Below, piece after piece: positions 1-8,029 of a DNA stretch of 26,894 bases (the stretch's first letter is position 1; each line of letters opens with the position of its first letter). The notes under the pieces were generated by a model. It ran no database searches. It was not told where the DNA came from and saw only the letters and a list, made by a program, of their open reading frames with translations. The translations under genes were made by a program, and so were the position numbers. Origin of the DNA: Flavobacteriales bacterium UBA3376. Its GTDB lineage: Bacteria; Bacteroidota; Bacteroidia; Flavobacteriales; Weeksellaceae. The stretch lies in contig DEQC01000086.1 in the NCBI GenBank assembly GCA_002359055.1, positions 18,316 through 45,209 of the forward strand, given 5' to 3'.

Positions 1-1131
1 TCTTCTTTTGGATACAATGAAATCGAAGGATTTAGATTGCGTGCAGGTGCAAGAACTTATTTTTCACCCAATGATATGTGGAGAATTGCTGCTTATACAG
101 CTTATGGTTTCAAAGACAAGCAATTCAAATATGGAGTAGAGGCGAGGATGATGTTCGATAAATACAATCGTTTTCAAGTAGGAATTGGAACCAAACGCGA
201 CATCGAACAGTTAGGTGTTCAATTGACTTCGTCCAGTGGAATTATGGAGCGAACTTTTGCTTCATCATCTGTTATAAGTCAAGGGAAAAATGATTGGTTG
301 AGCCATATCAACAAGACAAGTGTTTATAGTTCAATTGATCCTTGGAAGAACTTTACCATTCGCTTGGATGGAAATTATCAAACCATACGTTCTGCTGATC
401 CAGAATTGTTCAATATAGGCTATGTTCACAATGGATTTTATGATGAACATTTGATCGATACCAATGTGAGTCTTTCGTTGATTGCAAGGCCTGGAGCTAA
501 ATTTTCTAATTATGGAATCGATAGATTTGAACATATAACTTTGGCACCGACTATTTTGTTGAGATATACCAAAGGTTTTTCAGGTTTATTCAACAGTCAA
601 TTCAACTACGATAAAATCCAATTTTTGTATCAACAACCATTGTTGATCGGTTCTTTGGGACGAACTAACATTATAATAGAAGCCGGAAAGACTTTTGATG
701 CGGTTCCTATGTCTTTGTTAAGCGTGATTCCAGGAAATGAGAGTTATGGACAAGTTCCGGGTACATTTACTCAATTGGATTATTATGAATTCGTTACGGA
801 TACTTATTCCACTTTGATGATCGATCATCAGTTCAGAGGTTGGATATTTAATAAAATACCTCTGATCAAGAAATTGAAAATCAGAGAAGTTGCATTTTTT
901 AGAGCTGCTTGGGGTGAAATCTCCGATGCTAACATAGAAATGAATCATTCGGATGTAAATTATTTAGCACCCAAAGATCAAATCTATTACGAATATGGTT
1001 TTGGAATCGAGAACATTGGATTTGGAAATATCCGTCCACTTCGTATCGATTTCAACTGGAGAGGAAACTATTTACATTTACCAGATGCGAGAAAATTCGG
1101 TGTAACTGTTGGACTTGATTTTTCTTTCTAA
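1..1131 (+). CDS. DUF5686-family outer-membrane protein, 3' part (5' end outside window)
   Basis: The reading frame is open from base 1, so the N-terminus lies outside the window; 376 codons remain. The visible part is rich in alternating aromatic and polar strands typical of an outer-membrane beta-barrel. It carries blocks I recognise from the Bacteroidetes DUF5686 family: a YNEIEGFR block at the very start, an IPGNESYG block, a YYEFVTDTYSTLMIDHQFRG stretch, a LKIREVAFFRAAWGEISD stretch, and a C-terminal FRGNYLHLPDARKFG-like segment ending in Phe. Family members usually start with a signal peptide and a carboxypeptidase-regulatory-like beta-sandwich, which would be upstream. The function is unknown; an outer-membrane location is inferred. 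A TTG at 37 is not the real start, because the frame stays open before it. No clear terminator follows in the 225 bases before the next gene. Confidence 0.8.
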   Translation, partial: SSFGYNEIEGFRLRAGARTYFSPNDMWRIAAYTAYGFKDKQFKYGVEARMMFDKYNRFQVGIGTKRDIEQLGVQLTSSSGIMERTFASSSVISQGKNDWLSHINKTSVYSSIDPWKNFTIRLDGNYQTIRSADPELFNIGYVHNGFYDEHLIDTNVSLSLIARPGAKFSNYGIDRFEHITLAPTILLRYTKGFSGLFNSQFNYDKIQFLYQQPLLIGSLGRTNIIIEAGKTFDAVPMSLLSVIPGNESYGQVPGTFTQLDYYEFVTDTYSTLMIDHQFRGWIFNKIPLIKKLKIREVAFFRAAWGEISDANIEMNHSDVNYLAPKDQIYYEYGFGIENIGFGNIRPLRIDFNWRGNYLHLPDARKFGVTVGLDFSF

Positions 1132-1322
1132 TTTTCAATTGTTGAAAGCTCGAATTTCTCAAAGAAAAACAGAATTTTCAAGTCAACTGTTTTAAATATT
1201 TCTTAACAATTAGCTTTATTTATTCAAACCAATAAATCATTGATTTACTCTCAAAGAATCTTAATTTTTTCAATTAAAATCCGAATAAATATCGGTTTTC
1301 TTTTTTAATTACTTGAATATGT

Positions 1323-1330
1323 TATATTTG
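1323..1330 (+). promoter_or_regulatory. Probable promoter -7 element for the pyrophosphatase gene
   Basis: TATATTTG matches the Bacteroidetes -7 consensus TANNTTTG exactly and ends 26 bases before the ATG at 1357. The expected -33 TTG/TTTG is not clear in the T-rich stretch around 1295-1310. Confidence 0.55.
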
Positions 1331-1356
1331 TATATAGCTAAAACAAGTATTTTATT

Positions 1357-4077
1357 ATGAAAGAATTAACTTTATGGATACCCGTAGCCCTTTCTGTCAT
1401 TGGGTTACTTTTTATGTTATATAAATTTTTATGGGTAAAGAAACAAGATGCAGGTAATGAAAAGATGCAGGGTATATCGAAAAGTATAGCCGAAGGTGCT
1501 ATGGCTTTTTTATCTGCAGAATATCGATTATTATTGATTTTCGTCATTGTCGCTTCATTGGCATTATTTGGGATTTCACGCATAGTAGAAACGACGAGTT
1601 GGTTGATCGTTCCCGCATTTATAACAGGAGCAATATTTTCTGGTTTGGCGGGTAATATCGGAATGAAGGTAGCTACAGCAGCCAATGTTAGGACCACTCA
1701 AGCAGCACGAACGAGTTTGCCCAAAGCATTGAATGTTTCATTTTCAGGAGGAACTGTGATGGGTTTAGGAGTTGCAGGTTTAGCGGTTTTAGGGTTGACT
1801 TTATTTTTTATATTATTTTCTTCACATTTTATCGTAGGCGAACGCTCTTTTTCCGAGGAAATGGTTTTCGCATTAGAAGCATTGGCAGGTTTCTCATTAG
1901 GAGCTGAGTCGATTGCATTATTTGCAAGAGTTGGAGGTGGAATTTATACCAAAGCAGCTGATGTAGGTGCAGATTTGGTTGGAAAGGTAGAAGCTGGAAT
2001 TCCAGAAGATGATCCAAGAAATCCAGCGACTATAGCCGATAACGTAGGTGATAATGTCGGTGATGTTGCAGGAATGGGAGCGGATCTATTTGGATCGTAT
2101 GTAGCTACAGTTTTAGCAGCTATGGTTTTGGGAAATTATGTCATTAGAGATTATGTAGAAGCCAATGGAACTGCTTTTGTCGATAATTTCAGTGGAATGG
2201 GACCTGTGATTTTGCCTATAGTGATTGCAGGAGTTGGTATTATAGCTTCTATCATAGGTACATTTTTGGTGAGAACAAACAAATCAGACGCTTCAGAAGC
2301 TGATGTTCAAAAAGTTTTAAATTTAGGAAACTGGACAGCAATTATCTTAACAGCGGTTGTAACTTTCTTTTTGATTCGATGGATGTTACCATCGACGATT
2401 TATATGGACTTTTTTGGTGAAGGAATTTTAGAAATCGCAAGCATAAATGTTTTCTATGCATCCTTGATTGGTTTAGCTGTTGGAGGTTTAATTTCAGCAA
2501 TTACTGAATATTATACAGGAACTGGTAAAAAGCCAGTGATGAATATTATTAAAAATTCATCAACTGGAGCAGCAACCAACATTATTGCTGGATTAGCAAC
2601 AGGAATGATGTCAACTTTCTTATCCATTCTTTTGTTTGCAGCTGCGATTTGGGGTTCTTATGAATTGGCTGGATTTTATGGAGTTGCAATTGCCGCTTCT
2701 GCGATGATGGCAACTACAGCTATGCAATTGGCCATAGATGCATTTGGACCAATCGCCGATAATGCTGGTGGTATTGCTGAAATGAGCGATTTGCCAGAAG
2801 AAGTTCGCGAAAGAACCGATGTCCTGGATTCGGTTGGAAATACAACTGCAGCTGTTGGAAAAGGATTTGCAATTGCTTCAGCAGCGCTAACAGCCTTGGC
2901 GTTATTTGCAGCTTATGTAACTTTTACAGGCATTGATGGAATCAATATTTTCAAAGCGAAAACTTTGGCTGCCTTATTTGTAGGTGGAATGATTCCAGTG
3001 GTTTTCTCAGCTATGGTTATGCAATCGGTTGGGAAAGCAGCGATGGAAATGGTTCAAGAAGTACGTCGTCAGTTCAAAGAAATTCCTGGAATACTCGAAG
3101 GTACAGGAAAACCTGATCATGGAAAATGTGTGGAAATATCGACCAATGCAGCCTTGAAAGAAATGATGTTGCCAGGTGCTTTGACCATAGTGACTCCGAT
3201 TTTGATTGGATTTTTTATGGGCGCAGAATCTTTAGGTGCATATATGGCAGGTGTAACTGTTTCTGGTGTGCTTTGGGCAATTTTTCAAAACAATGCCGGA
3301 GGTGCTTGGGACAATGCAAAAAAATCTTTTGAAGCGGGTATTGAAATCGATGGGAAAATGACTTACAAAGGGTCTGAAGCTCACAAAGCTGCAGTAACTG
3401 GCGATACAGTGGGTGATCCTTTCAAAGATACTTCTGGACCTTCGATGAATATTTTGATCAAATTGACTTGTTTGATAGGATTGGTAATGGCTCCTATTTT
3501 AGGAAGTGAAAATTCAGCAAACTCTGACATGGCTACAATTGATCAATCAAATGAAATTCATGTAGAATCCATAGATGAAGAAGGAAATTTAGTTTATGAT
3601 TTAGGTGAAATGATTGAAATTGAACTTCCTTCAGGTGAAGTAATCAATGTGGGAAATAAAAGTTCTGAAGCCAAAATCAATGATTTCATGTCTTCTGCTT
3701 GGGTCAATGGAAATTTAGTTAATCAACAATCGAATTGGATTACTTTGGATCGAGTTTATTTTAAATCGGGTGAATCGAGAATGTTGAGAAATTCAATGGA
3801 TCAACTGAAACACATTGCAACTATAATGGATGCATATCCAGAAATGAAAATTAAAATAGGTGGATTTACCGATAAAATGGGCGATGAAGAAAGGAATTTG
3901 AAGATTTCATCAGATCGTGCCAACTTTGTGAAAGATTTTTTAGAAAGAGAAGGTGTTCAAGGCGATAGAATGCAAGCCGAAGGCTATGGACCACAACAAT
4001 TTGTTTGTGCAGCCAACGATACTGAAATTTGTCGAGCAAAAAACAGACGAATCGATATAAAAGTAGTTCTTAGTTAA
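1357..4077 (+). CDS. hppA: K+-dependent membrane pyrophosphatase (ion pump) fused to a C-terminal OmpA-like domain
   Basis: This integral inner-membrane PPase hydrolyses cytosolic pyrophosphate and pumps H+ and/or Na+. The PPase core is residues 1-716. It shows the substrate motif DVGADLVGKVE (D202, D206, E212), the following DDPRNPATIADNVGDNVGD block, and GNTTAAVGKG with A498 and G501. Those two are the K+-dependent signature; K+-independent enzymes have Lys and Thr there. The ion-selectivity Glu of TM6 is absent: G246 stands where Thermotoga Na+-PPase has Glu, and A250 where plant H+-PPase has Glu. A Glu is instead present in TM5 (E184 in GAESIALF), the arrangement I recall for Flavobacterium-type H+-PPases. 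Residues 717-793 are a polar linker. Residues 794-906 are an OmpA_C domain with D839 and R854, the 15-residue spacing of the diaminopimelate-binding pair of OmpA. The reading frame is continuous, so this is a true fusion. The C-terminus of this family faces the periplasm, which suits peptidoglycan binding. Confidence 0.93.
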   Translation: MKELTLWIPVALSVIGLLFMLYKFLWVKKQDAGNEKMQGISKSIAEGAMAFLSAEYRLLLIFVIVASLALFGISRIVETTSWLIVPAFITGAIFSGLAGNIGMKVATAANVRTTQAARTSLPKALNVSFSGGTVMGLGVAGLAVLGLTLFFILFSSHFIVGERSFSEEMVFALEALAGFSLGAESIALFARVGGGIYTKAADVGADLVGKVEAGIPEDDPRNPATIADNVGDNVGDVAGMGADLFGSYVATVLAAMVLGNYVIRDYVEANGTAFVDNFSGMGPVILPIVIAGVGIIASIIGTFLVRTNKSDASEADVQKVLNLGNWTAIILTAVVTFFLIRWMLPSTIYMDFFGEGILEIASINVFYASLIGLAVGGLISAITEYYTGTGKKPVMNIIKNSSTGAATNIIAGLATGMMSTFLSILLFAAAIWGSYELAGFYGVAIAASAMMATTAMQLAIDAFGPIADNAGGIAEMSDLPEEVRERTDVLDSVGNTTAAVGKGFAIASAALTALALFAAYVTFTGIDGINIFKAKTLAALFVGGMIPVVFSAMVMQSVGKAAMEMVQEVRRQFKEIPGILEGTGKPDHGKCVEISTNAALKEMMLPGALTIVTPILIGFFMGAESLGAYMAGVTVSGVLWAIFQNNAGGAWDNAKKSFEAGIEIDGKMTYKGSEAHKAAVTGDTVGDPFKDTSGPSMNILIKLTCLIGLVMAPILGSENSANSDMATIDQSNEIHVESIDEEGNLVYDLGEMIEIELPSGEVINVGNKSSEAKINDFMSSAWVNGNLVNQQSNWITLDRVYFKSGESRMLRNSMDQLKHIATIMDAYPEMKIKIGGFTDKMGDEERNLKISSDRANFVKDFLEREGVQGDRMQAEGYGPQQFVCAANDTEICRAKNRRIDIKVVLS

Positions 4078-4099
4078 CTTCAAAATCAATAATTTATCT

Positions 4100-4128
4100 A
4101 AAGCAGTTCAATTCGAACTGCTTTTTTT
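4100..4128 (+). terminator. Intrinsic terminator after the pyrophosphatase gene
   Basis: A perfect 10-bp stem (AAAGCAGTTC paired with GAACTGCTTT) has a 5-base loop and is followed by a run of seven T. It lies 22 bases after the stop codon. Confidence 0.88.
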
Positions 4129-4159
4129 GTGCTTTAATTTTTAAATCAGAGTATCTTTG
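4126..4159 (+). promoter_or_regulatory. Promoter of the MFS transporter gene
   Basis: TTTG (4126-4129) and TATCTTTG (4152-4159) are separated by 22 bases and fit the Bacteroidetes -33/-7 pattern. The -7 box ends 16 bases before the ATG. The -33 element sits inside the T-run of the preceding terminator, so the two signals are nested. Confidence 0.65.
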
Positions 4160-4175
4160 TCAACATTTTCGCCTC

Positions 4176-5402
4176 ATGAAACTCCTGAAGATATATACTG
4201 ATTCATTTAGCGGACTCTCAAAAGAGAGTTGGATGCTTGCCATAGTTATGCTTATCAATCGAGCAGGCTCCATGGTGTTGCCGTTTTTAGGAGTTTATAT
4301 GACCGATCATTTAGGATTTAAATTGGAAGCAGCAGGTTTGGTTTTGAGCTGCTTTGGAATTGGATCTGTTTTAGGTTCTTGGTTGGGCGGATGGGTTACG
4401 GACAAAATAGGCGAATTCAAAGTACAATCGCTGAGTTTGCTGTTGAGCGTTCCCTTATTTTGTATGATTCCATTGTTTCAAACAGAAATCGGTTTGGCAA
4501 CAATTATTTTACTCCAAAGTACAGTGAGTGAATTTTTCCGACCCGCCAATTCAGTTGCAATTACAAAATATGCGAAACCGAGCAATATGACAAGATCGTT
4601 TTCGCTCAACCGTATGGCTGTCAATTTAGGTTTTTCTATCGGTCCCGCAATGGGTGGAGTTTTATCGGCGATTTCTTATGATTTCTTATTTTATTCCAAT
4701 GCTATAGCAGCTTTAATTGCAGGTATAGTTTATATTTCTTTTTTCAGAAATAGAAAATATAGAAACGTTGAAGAGTTCGAACCCAAGGAAATTAAATCGA
4801 CAATTTCACCTTATCGAGACGGGAAATTCCTGTTGTTTTCGTTTTTGTGTATGATGTTTTCTATTTGTTTTTTTCAACTGCTCAACACTTTGACAATTTT
4901 TTACAAAACAGAAGCCAATTTGACCCAACAAGGAATCGGTTATCTATTGGGATACAGTGGATTTATCATAGTTTTATTGGAAATGTTATTGGTTCAAATT
5001 GCCGATACTCGTTTCCGATTGAAATTCACTTTGTTTATAGGAACTTTATTGTGTGGAATTTCATTTGCGATTCTCGGTTTGAGTAGTTCGATTTTCGTTT
5101 TGGTCTTGGCAATGACTATTTTATCGGTAGGTGAAATTTGGACCATGCCTTTTATGTCGACAATCACTGCACTTCGTTCAGGACCGAACAACAAAGGAGC
5201 TTATATGGGATTGTTAGGGATAGGATTTTCTTTGTCATTCATCATCACACCTTATGTAGGAACATATATCGCTCAAGAAAAAGGATTTACCTTTTTATGG
5301 TTTGGAACAGGAATTCTAATGGCTCTCACCGCTTTAGGATTTTATTTCACCATTCCTTGGATGTTGGGCGATAAAAAAGTTGAAGAGTCAAGTTCGATTT
5401 AA
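4176..5402 (+). CDS. Major facilitator superfamily (MFS) transporter
   Basis: The product is a 408-residue polytopic inner-membrane protein with about twelve hydrophobic segments, the usual MFS size. After the second helix, at about residues 70-80, it carries the MFS motif A as GGWVTDKIGEF (G-x3-D-K/R-x-G). The second half begins after a charged central loop (about residues 190-210, FRNRKYRNVEEFEPKE). The substrate cannot be read from the sequence. The overall look is of the MFS_1 group, which includes drug and small-molecule exporters. The ATG at 4176 follows a well-placed promoter with a short leader. The gene appears monocistronic and ends one base before the stop codon of the convergent gene at 5404, with no terminator between them. 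Confidence 0.87.
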   Translation: MKLLKIYTDSFSGLSKESWMLAIVMLINRAGSMVLPFLGVYMTDHLGFKLEAAGLVLSCFGIGSVLGSWLGGWVTDKIGEFKVQSLSLLLSVPLFCMIPLFQTEIGLATIILLQSTVSEFFRPANSVAITKYAKPSNMTRSFSLNRMAVNLGFSIGPAMGGVLSAISYDFLFYSNAIAALIAGIVYISFFRNRKYRNVEEFEPKEIKSTISPYRDGKFLLFSFLCMMFSICFFQLLNTLTIFYKTEANLTQQGIGYLLGYSGFIIVLLEMLLVQIADTRFRLKFTLFIGTLLCGISFAILGLSSSIFVLVLAMTILSVGEIWTMPFMSTITALRSGPNNKGAYMGLLGIGFSLSFIITPYVGTYIAQEKGFTFLWFGTGILMALTALGFYFTIPWMLGDKKVEESSSI

Positions 5403-5403
5403 T

Positions 5404-6009
5404 TTACTCAAAATCATTTTCATCATTTTCTTTAAAATATTCAAGCGTAGATTTGATTTGTTTCAAGTAGCGATTGTACAATCTATCCATCCAAAAAACT
5501 TTTGCAAGTACTGTGAGTATCAATAAATAAACGATAAAAAAGCCGATTGAAATAATTATATGGCTGATTTTTAGTTCGTTTAGAGAATCTGTGTCAGCGA
5601 GTATTACCCATAATAATATAAACATAAAAGGAACCAAAGAGAAGCTGAATGATTCGTAATTTTGGATATAAAGCCGAACTTCATAATAAGTTTCATAGAG
5701 TGCATCCTTTGAGTTCATATTGTAATTTTGGGATTTTTTGTAAAATAAATACATGTTTAACAAGAAATAAAAGCTGATTAACACAAAAGGTGCATAAATC
5801 ATATAAAAGAGATTTGTTTTCAATGGATCAAATCCAAAAATAAATGGAAAAAAAGCAATTAAAAACATACTGATCGATTGCACCCAAATGTCTTTGACCA
5901 CGTTATTTCTAAATTTACTCAAAGGCAAATTGTTTACCTTTTTTATCTGAACCTTTTTTGGCGGCAGGTTTTGATTGTCCCAATCTTGTTTTAATTTATC
6001 AAAATTCAT
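5404..6009 (-). CDS. Four-helix membrane protein cotranscribed with ECF sigma factor; putative anti-sigma or partner
   Basis: The product is a 201-residue protein. A basic cytosolic N-terminus of about 45 residues (MNFDKLKQDWDNQNLPPKK) is followed by four predicted membrane helices at roughly residues 45-65, 69-90, 122-140 and 150-172, and a short charged C-tail. Its start overlaps the end of the sigma-factor gene by 11 bases, which indicates translational coupling. Small membrane proteins directly downstream of ECF sigma factors often act as anti-sigma factors. Here I see no zinc-binding HxxxCxxC motif or other named anti-sigma domain, so that role rests on context alone. The same kind of sigma-plus-small-membrane-protein pair is common in Flavobacteriia, usually annotated as hypothetical. 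Confidence 0.65.
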   Translation of the reverse strand: MNFDKLKQDWDNQNLPPKKVQIKKVNNLPLSKFRNNVVKDIWVQSISMFLIAFFPFIFGFDPLKTNLFYMIYAPFVLISFYFLLNMYLFYKKSQNYNMNSKDALYETYYEVRLYIQNYESFSFSLVPFMFILLWVILADTDSLNELKISHIIISIGFFIVYLLILTVLAKVFWMDRLYNRYLKQIKSTLEYFKENDENDFE

Positions 6010-6502
6010 AGCCGTATTTTTTAATTATCTTTTCGAGCTTAGTTTTAATTCTATTCAATCGCACCCGAGCATTTCCTTCGGATATACCCAAGTTATTTCC
6101 AATTTCTTTATGAGATAAACCTTCTAAATAAAGGAATATTAGAGCTTTATCTACATCGTTCAATTGGTTGATGGCTTTGTAGAGAAAATCCAATTTATCA
6201 GGATTTTCATTCGTATCAATTTCTTCAGCATTGTCTTGAATTTTAAATTTATCTTCGATTTCTTTTTGTTTCTTTTCTTTTTTGAAAAAGCTAATTGCAG
6301 TATTCAGTGAAACTCTATACATCCAAGTCGAAAATTGACTATCACCTCTGAAACTTTTATAAGACTTCCACAGTTGATAGACAATTTCTTGGTACAAATC
6401 TTCTTGGTCAACCTCGTTGTCCATATACATTCGGGAAACTTTATGGATAATCCCTTGATGTTTTTCGATTTTACACAGAAATTCTTGTTCGAGTTGAGTC
6501 AC
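5999..6502 (-). CDS. ECF-type RNA polymerase sigma-70 factor
   Basis: The 167-residue protein has the two domains of an extracytoplasmic-function sigma factor. Region 2 is at about residues 20-75, with the DQEDLYQEIVYQLWKSY core-binding helix and the FSTWMYRVSLNTAISFFKK segment that contacts the -10 element. Region 4 is at about residues 113-160, with a helix-turn-helix in GLSHKEIGNNLGISEGNARV. Sigma-1.1 and region 3 are absent, as expected. The start is GTG at 6502: an in-frame stop occurs a few codons upstream with no ATG between, and there is no early internal Met. The next gene overlaps its 3' end by 11 bases. The upstream region holds a candidate self-recognised promoter (see 6564-6591). 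The regulon is unknown. Confidence 0.9.
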   Translation of the reverse strand: MTQLEQEFLCKIEKHQGIIHKVSRMYMDNEVDQEDLYQEIVYQLWKSYKSFRGDSQFSTWMYRVSLNTAISFFKKEKKQKEIEDKFKIQDNAEEIDTNENPDKLDFLYKAINQLNDVDKALIFLYLEGLSHKEIGNNLGISEGNARVRLNRIKTKLEKIIKKYGYEF

Positions 6503-6563
6503 TGATTTACAATTTAATTTTCAATGCATAAAGCCATTGTTATCGAATCAAGCTTTTGTTTGG

Positions 6564-6591
6564 TTAGTATAGAAATGATGAAAACGTTACA
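6564..6591 (-). promoter_or_regulatory. Candidate ECF-dependent promoter for the sigma-factor operon
   Basis: On the minus strand TGTAAC (6591-6586) is followed, 13 bases later, by CTATACTAA (6572-6564). An AAC-containing -35 element is typical of ECF promoters, and no good TANNTTTG box is placed for this gene. Autoregulation is an inference from motif shape and position. The leader would be about 60 bases. Confidence 0.4.
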
Positions 6592-6686
6592 GGTTTATTG
6601 ATAGACTTTGGAAAAAGAGACCAAAACATATTTAAAATTAAGTAAATATTTGATTTTCAATTAACTTTAGTCTATGAGTTTTTTTG

Positions 6687-6694
6687 TAATTTTG
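6687..6694 (+). promoter_or_regulatory. Probable promoter -7 element for the U32-family gene
   Basis: TAATTTTG matches TANNTTTG exactly and ends 19 bases before the ATG at 6714. A possible degenerate -33 (TTTAG) lies near 6666-6670. Confidence 0.5.
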
Positions 6695-6713
6695 CAGATT
6701 CAAATCAAAGGAT

Positions 6714-7970
6714 ATGACGAAAGATGGAAAAATGGAGTTGATGGCTCCAGCAGGAAACTTTGAATCACTACAAGCAGCATTGGACAATGGTGCTGATTCG
6801 GTTTATTTTGGAGTAGAGCAACTGAATATGCGTGCTCGTGCATCGATTAATTTTACGATTGATGATTTACCAGAGATTTCAAAAAGATGTTCAGAATTAG
6901 GCGTTAGAACTTATCTGACGTTGAACACGATCATATATGACCATGACTTGACCATTATTAAAACACTTATTGACAAAGCGAAGGAAGCCAATATTACAGC
7001 TGTGATTGCAATGGATCAAGCGGTAATTTCTTACGCTCGTCAAGTAGGGATGGAAGTTCATATTTCAACTCAAATCAACATTACAAATATCGAAACTGTA
7101 AAGTTCTACGCTATGTTTGCTGACACTATAGTTTTGAGTAGGGAATTGAGTTTGTCGCAAGTAAAGAAAATCACCGAAGAAATCGAAAGAGAAAATATTT
7201 GCGGTCCTTCAGGACGTTTGGTCGAAATAGAGATTTTCGGTCATGGAGCTCTTTGTATGGCGGTTTCTGGAAAATGTTATTTGAGTTTACATTCTCATAA
7301 TTCATCGGCCAACCGAGGTGCATGTAAACAAAATTGCCGTAAAAAATATACTGTAATCGATCAAGAATCTGGATTTGAGATTGAGTTGGACAATGAGTAC
7401 ATGATGTCACCAAAGGATTTGTGTACGATTGACTTCTTGGATCAAATAGTAGACGCCGGAGTTAAGGTTTTAAAAATCGAAGGTCGAGGGAGAGCACCCG
7501 AATATGTTGCTACTGTGATTCGTTGTTACAGAGAAGCAATCGATTCTATAGCCGACGGAACTTACAGTAAAGAGAAAGCTGAATATTGGATGGATTTATT
7601 GCAAACTGTTTACAATAGAGGTTTCTGGGATGGTTATTATTTGGGACAAAAACTTGGAGAATGGTCTCCAGCCAATGGATCTATGGCGACACAAAAAAAA
7701 GTCTATATTGGAAAAGGCCATCATTATTTCCCAAAATCAAAAATTGGGCACTTTATCATCGAAGCTTATGATGTTAAAGTAGGCGATAAAATATTGGTTA
7801 CCGGTCCAACTACCGGTGCTAAGGAAATGATGGTTACTGAAATGAGAGTGAACAATGAGGTTGCTGAATCAGCGACAAAAGGTGACGAAATCACGCTTCC
7901 TATTGACTTTAGAATTCGAGCTTCAGACAAACTCTATAAATTGGTGAAAACCGAATACGCAACCCAATAA
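6714..7970 (+). CDS. U32-family protein, probable tRNA U34 hydroxylation protein TrhP (YegQ-like)
   Basis: This 418-residue protein begins with the U32 signature MELMAPAGNFESLQAALDNG and continues as a TIM-barrel-like U32 domain. Four cysteines, C181, C188, C204 and C208 (CMAVSGKC and GACKQNC), are in the C-x6-C-x15-C-x3-C arrangement that binds an [4Fe-4S] cluster in U32 proteins involved in hydroxylation. A C-terminal beta-rich domain (about residues 330-418) is present, giving the length of TrhP/YegQ. TrhP takes part in prephenate-dependent 5-hydroxyuridine formation at tRNA position 34. The family is often labelled a collagenase-like peptidase, but the Fe-S cysteines favour the tRNA role. 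The ATG at 6714 is preceded by AAAGGAT; an internal ATG at 6729 directly before the conserved motif is the alternative start. It is transcribed divergently from the ECF sigma operon and ends in a strong hairpin. Confidence 0.85.
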   Translation: MTKDGKMELMAPAGNFESLQAALDNGADSVYFGVEQLNMRARASINFTIDDLPEISKRCSELGVRTYLTLNTIIYDHDLTIIKTLIDKAKEANITAVIAMDQAVISYARQVGMEVHISTQINITNIETVKFYAMFADTIVLSRELSLSQVKKITEEIERENICGPSGRLVEIEIFGHGALCMAVSGKCYLSLHSHNSSANRGACKQNCRKKYTVIDQESGFEIELDNEYMMSPKDLCTIDFLDQIVDAGVKVLKIEGRGRAPEYVATVIRCYREAIDSIADGTYSKEKAEYWMDLLQTVYNRGFWDGYYLGQKLGEWSPANGSMATQKKVYIGKGHHYFPKSKIGHFIIEAYDVKVGDKILVTGPTTGAKEMMVTEMRVNNEVAESATKGDEITLPIDFRIRASDKLYKLVKTEYATQ

Positions 7971-7976
7971 AATACA

Positions 7977-8014
7977 AAACAACCCATTCATTTCCGAATG
8001 GGTTGTTTCTTTTT
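7977..8014. terminator. Bidirectional intrinsic terminator between the U32 gene and the T9SS cargo gene
   Basis: A perfect 13-bp stem (AAACAACCCATTC paired with GAATGGGTTGTTT) has a 6-base loop and is followed on the plus strand by TTTCTTTTT. The minus strand after the stem is also T-rich, so it can serve both convergent genes. Their stop codons lie 7 and about 20 bases from it. Confidence 0.85.
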
Positions 8015-8029
8015 AAGTAGCCTTTAATA

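Noticed and set aside
1338..1697. A 119-codon minus-strand frame over the 5' end of the pyrophosphatase gene
   Set aside because: It lies fully against strongly conserved PPase coding sequence and shows no recognisable domain or start signal.
3505..4077. The OmpA-like part as a separate gene joined by sequencing error
   Set aside because: The frame is continuous through the linker, no start codon with a signal peptide exists near the boundary, and the domain would need export signals it lacks.
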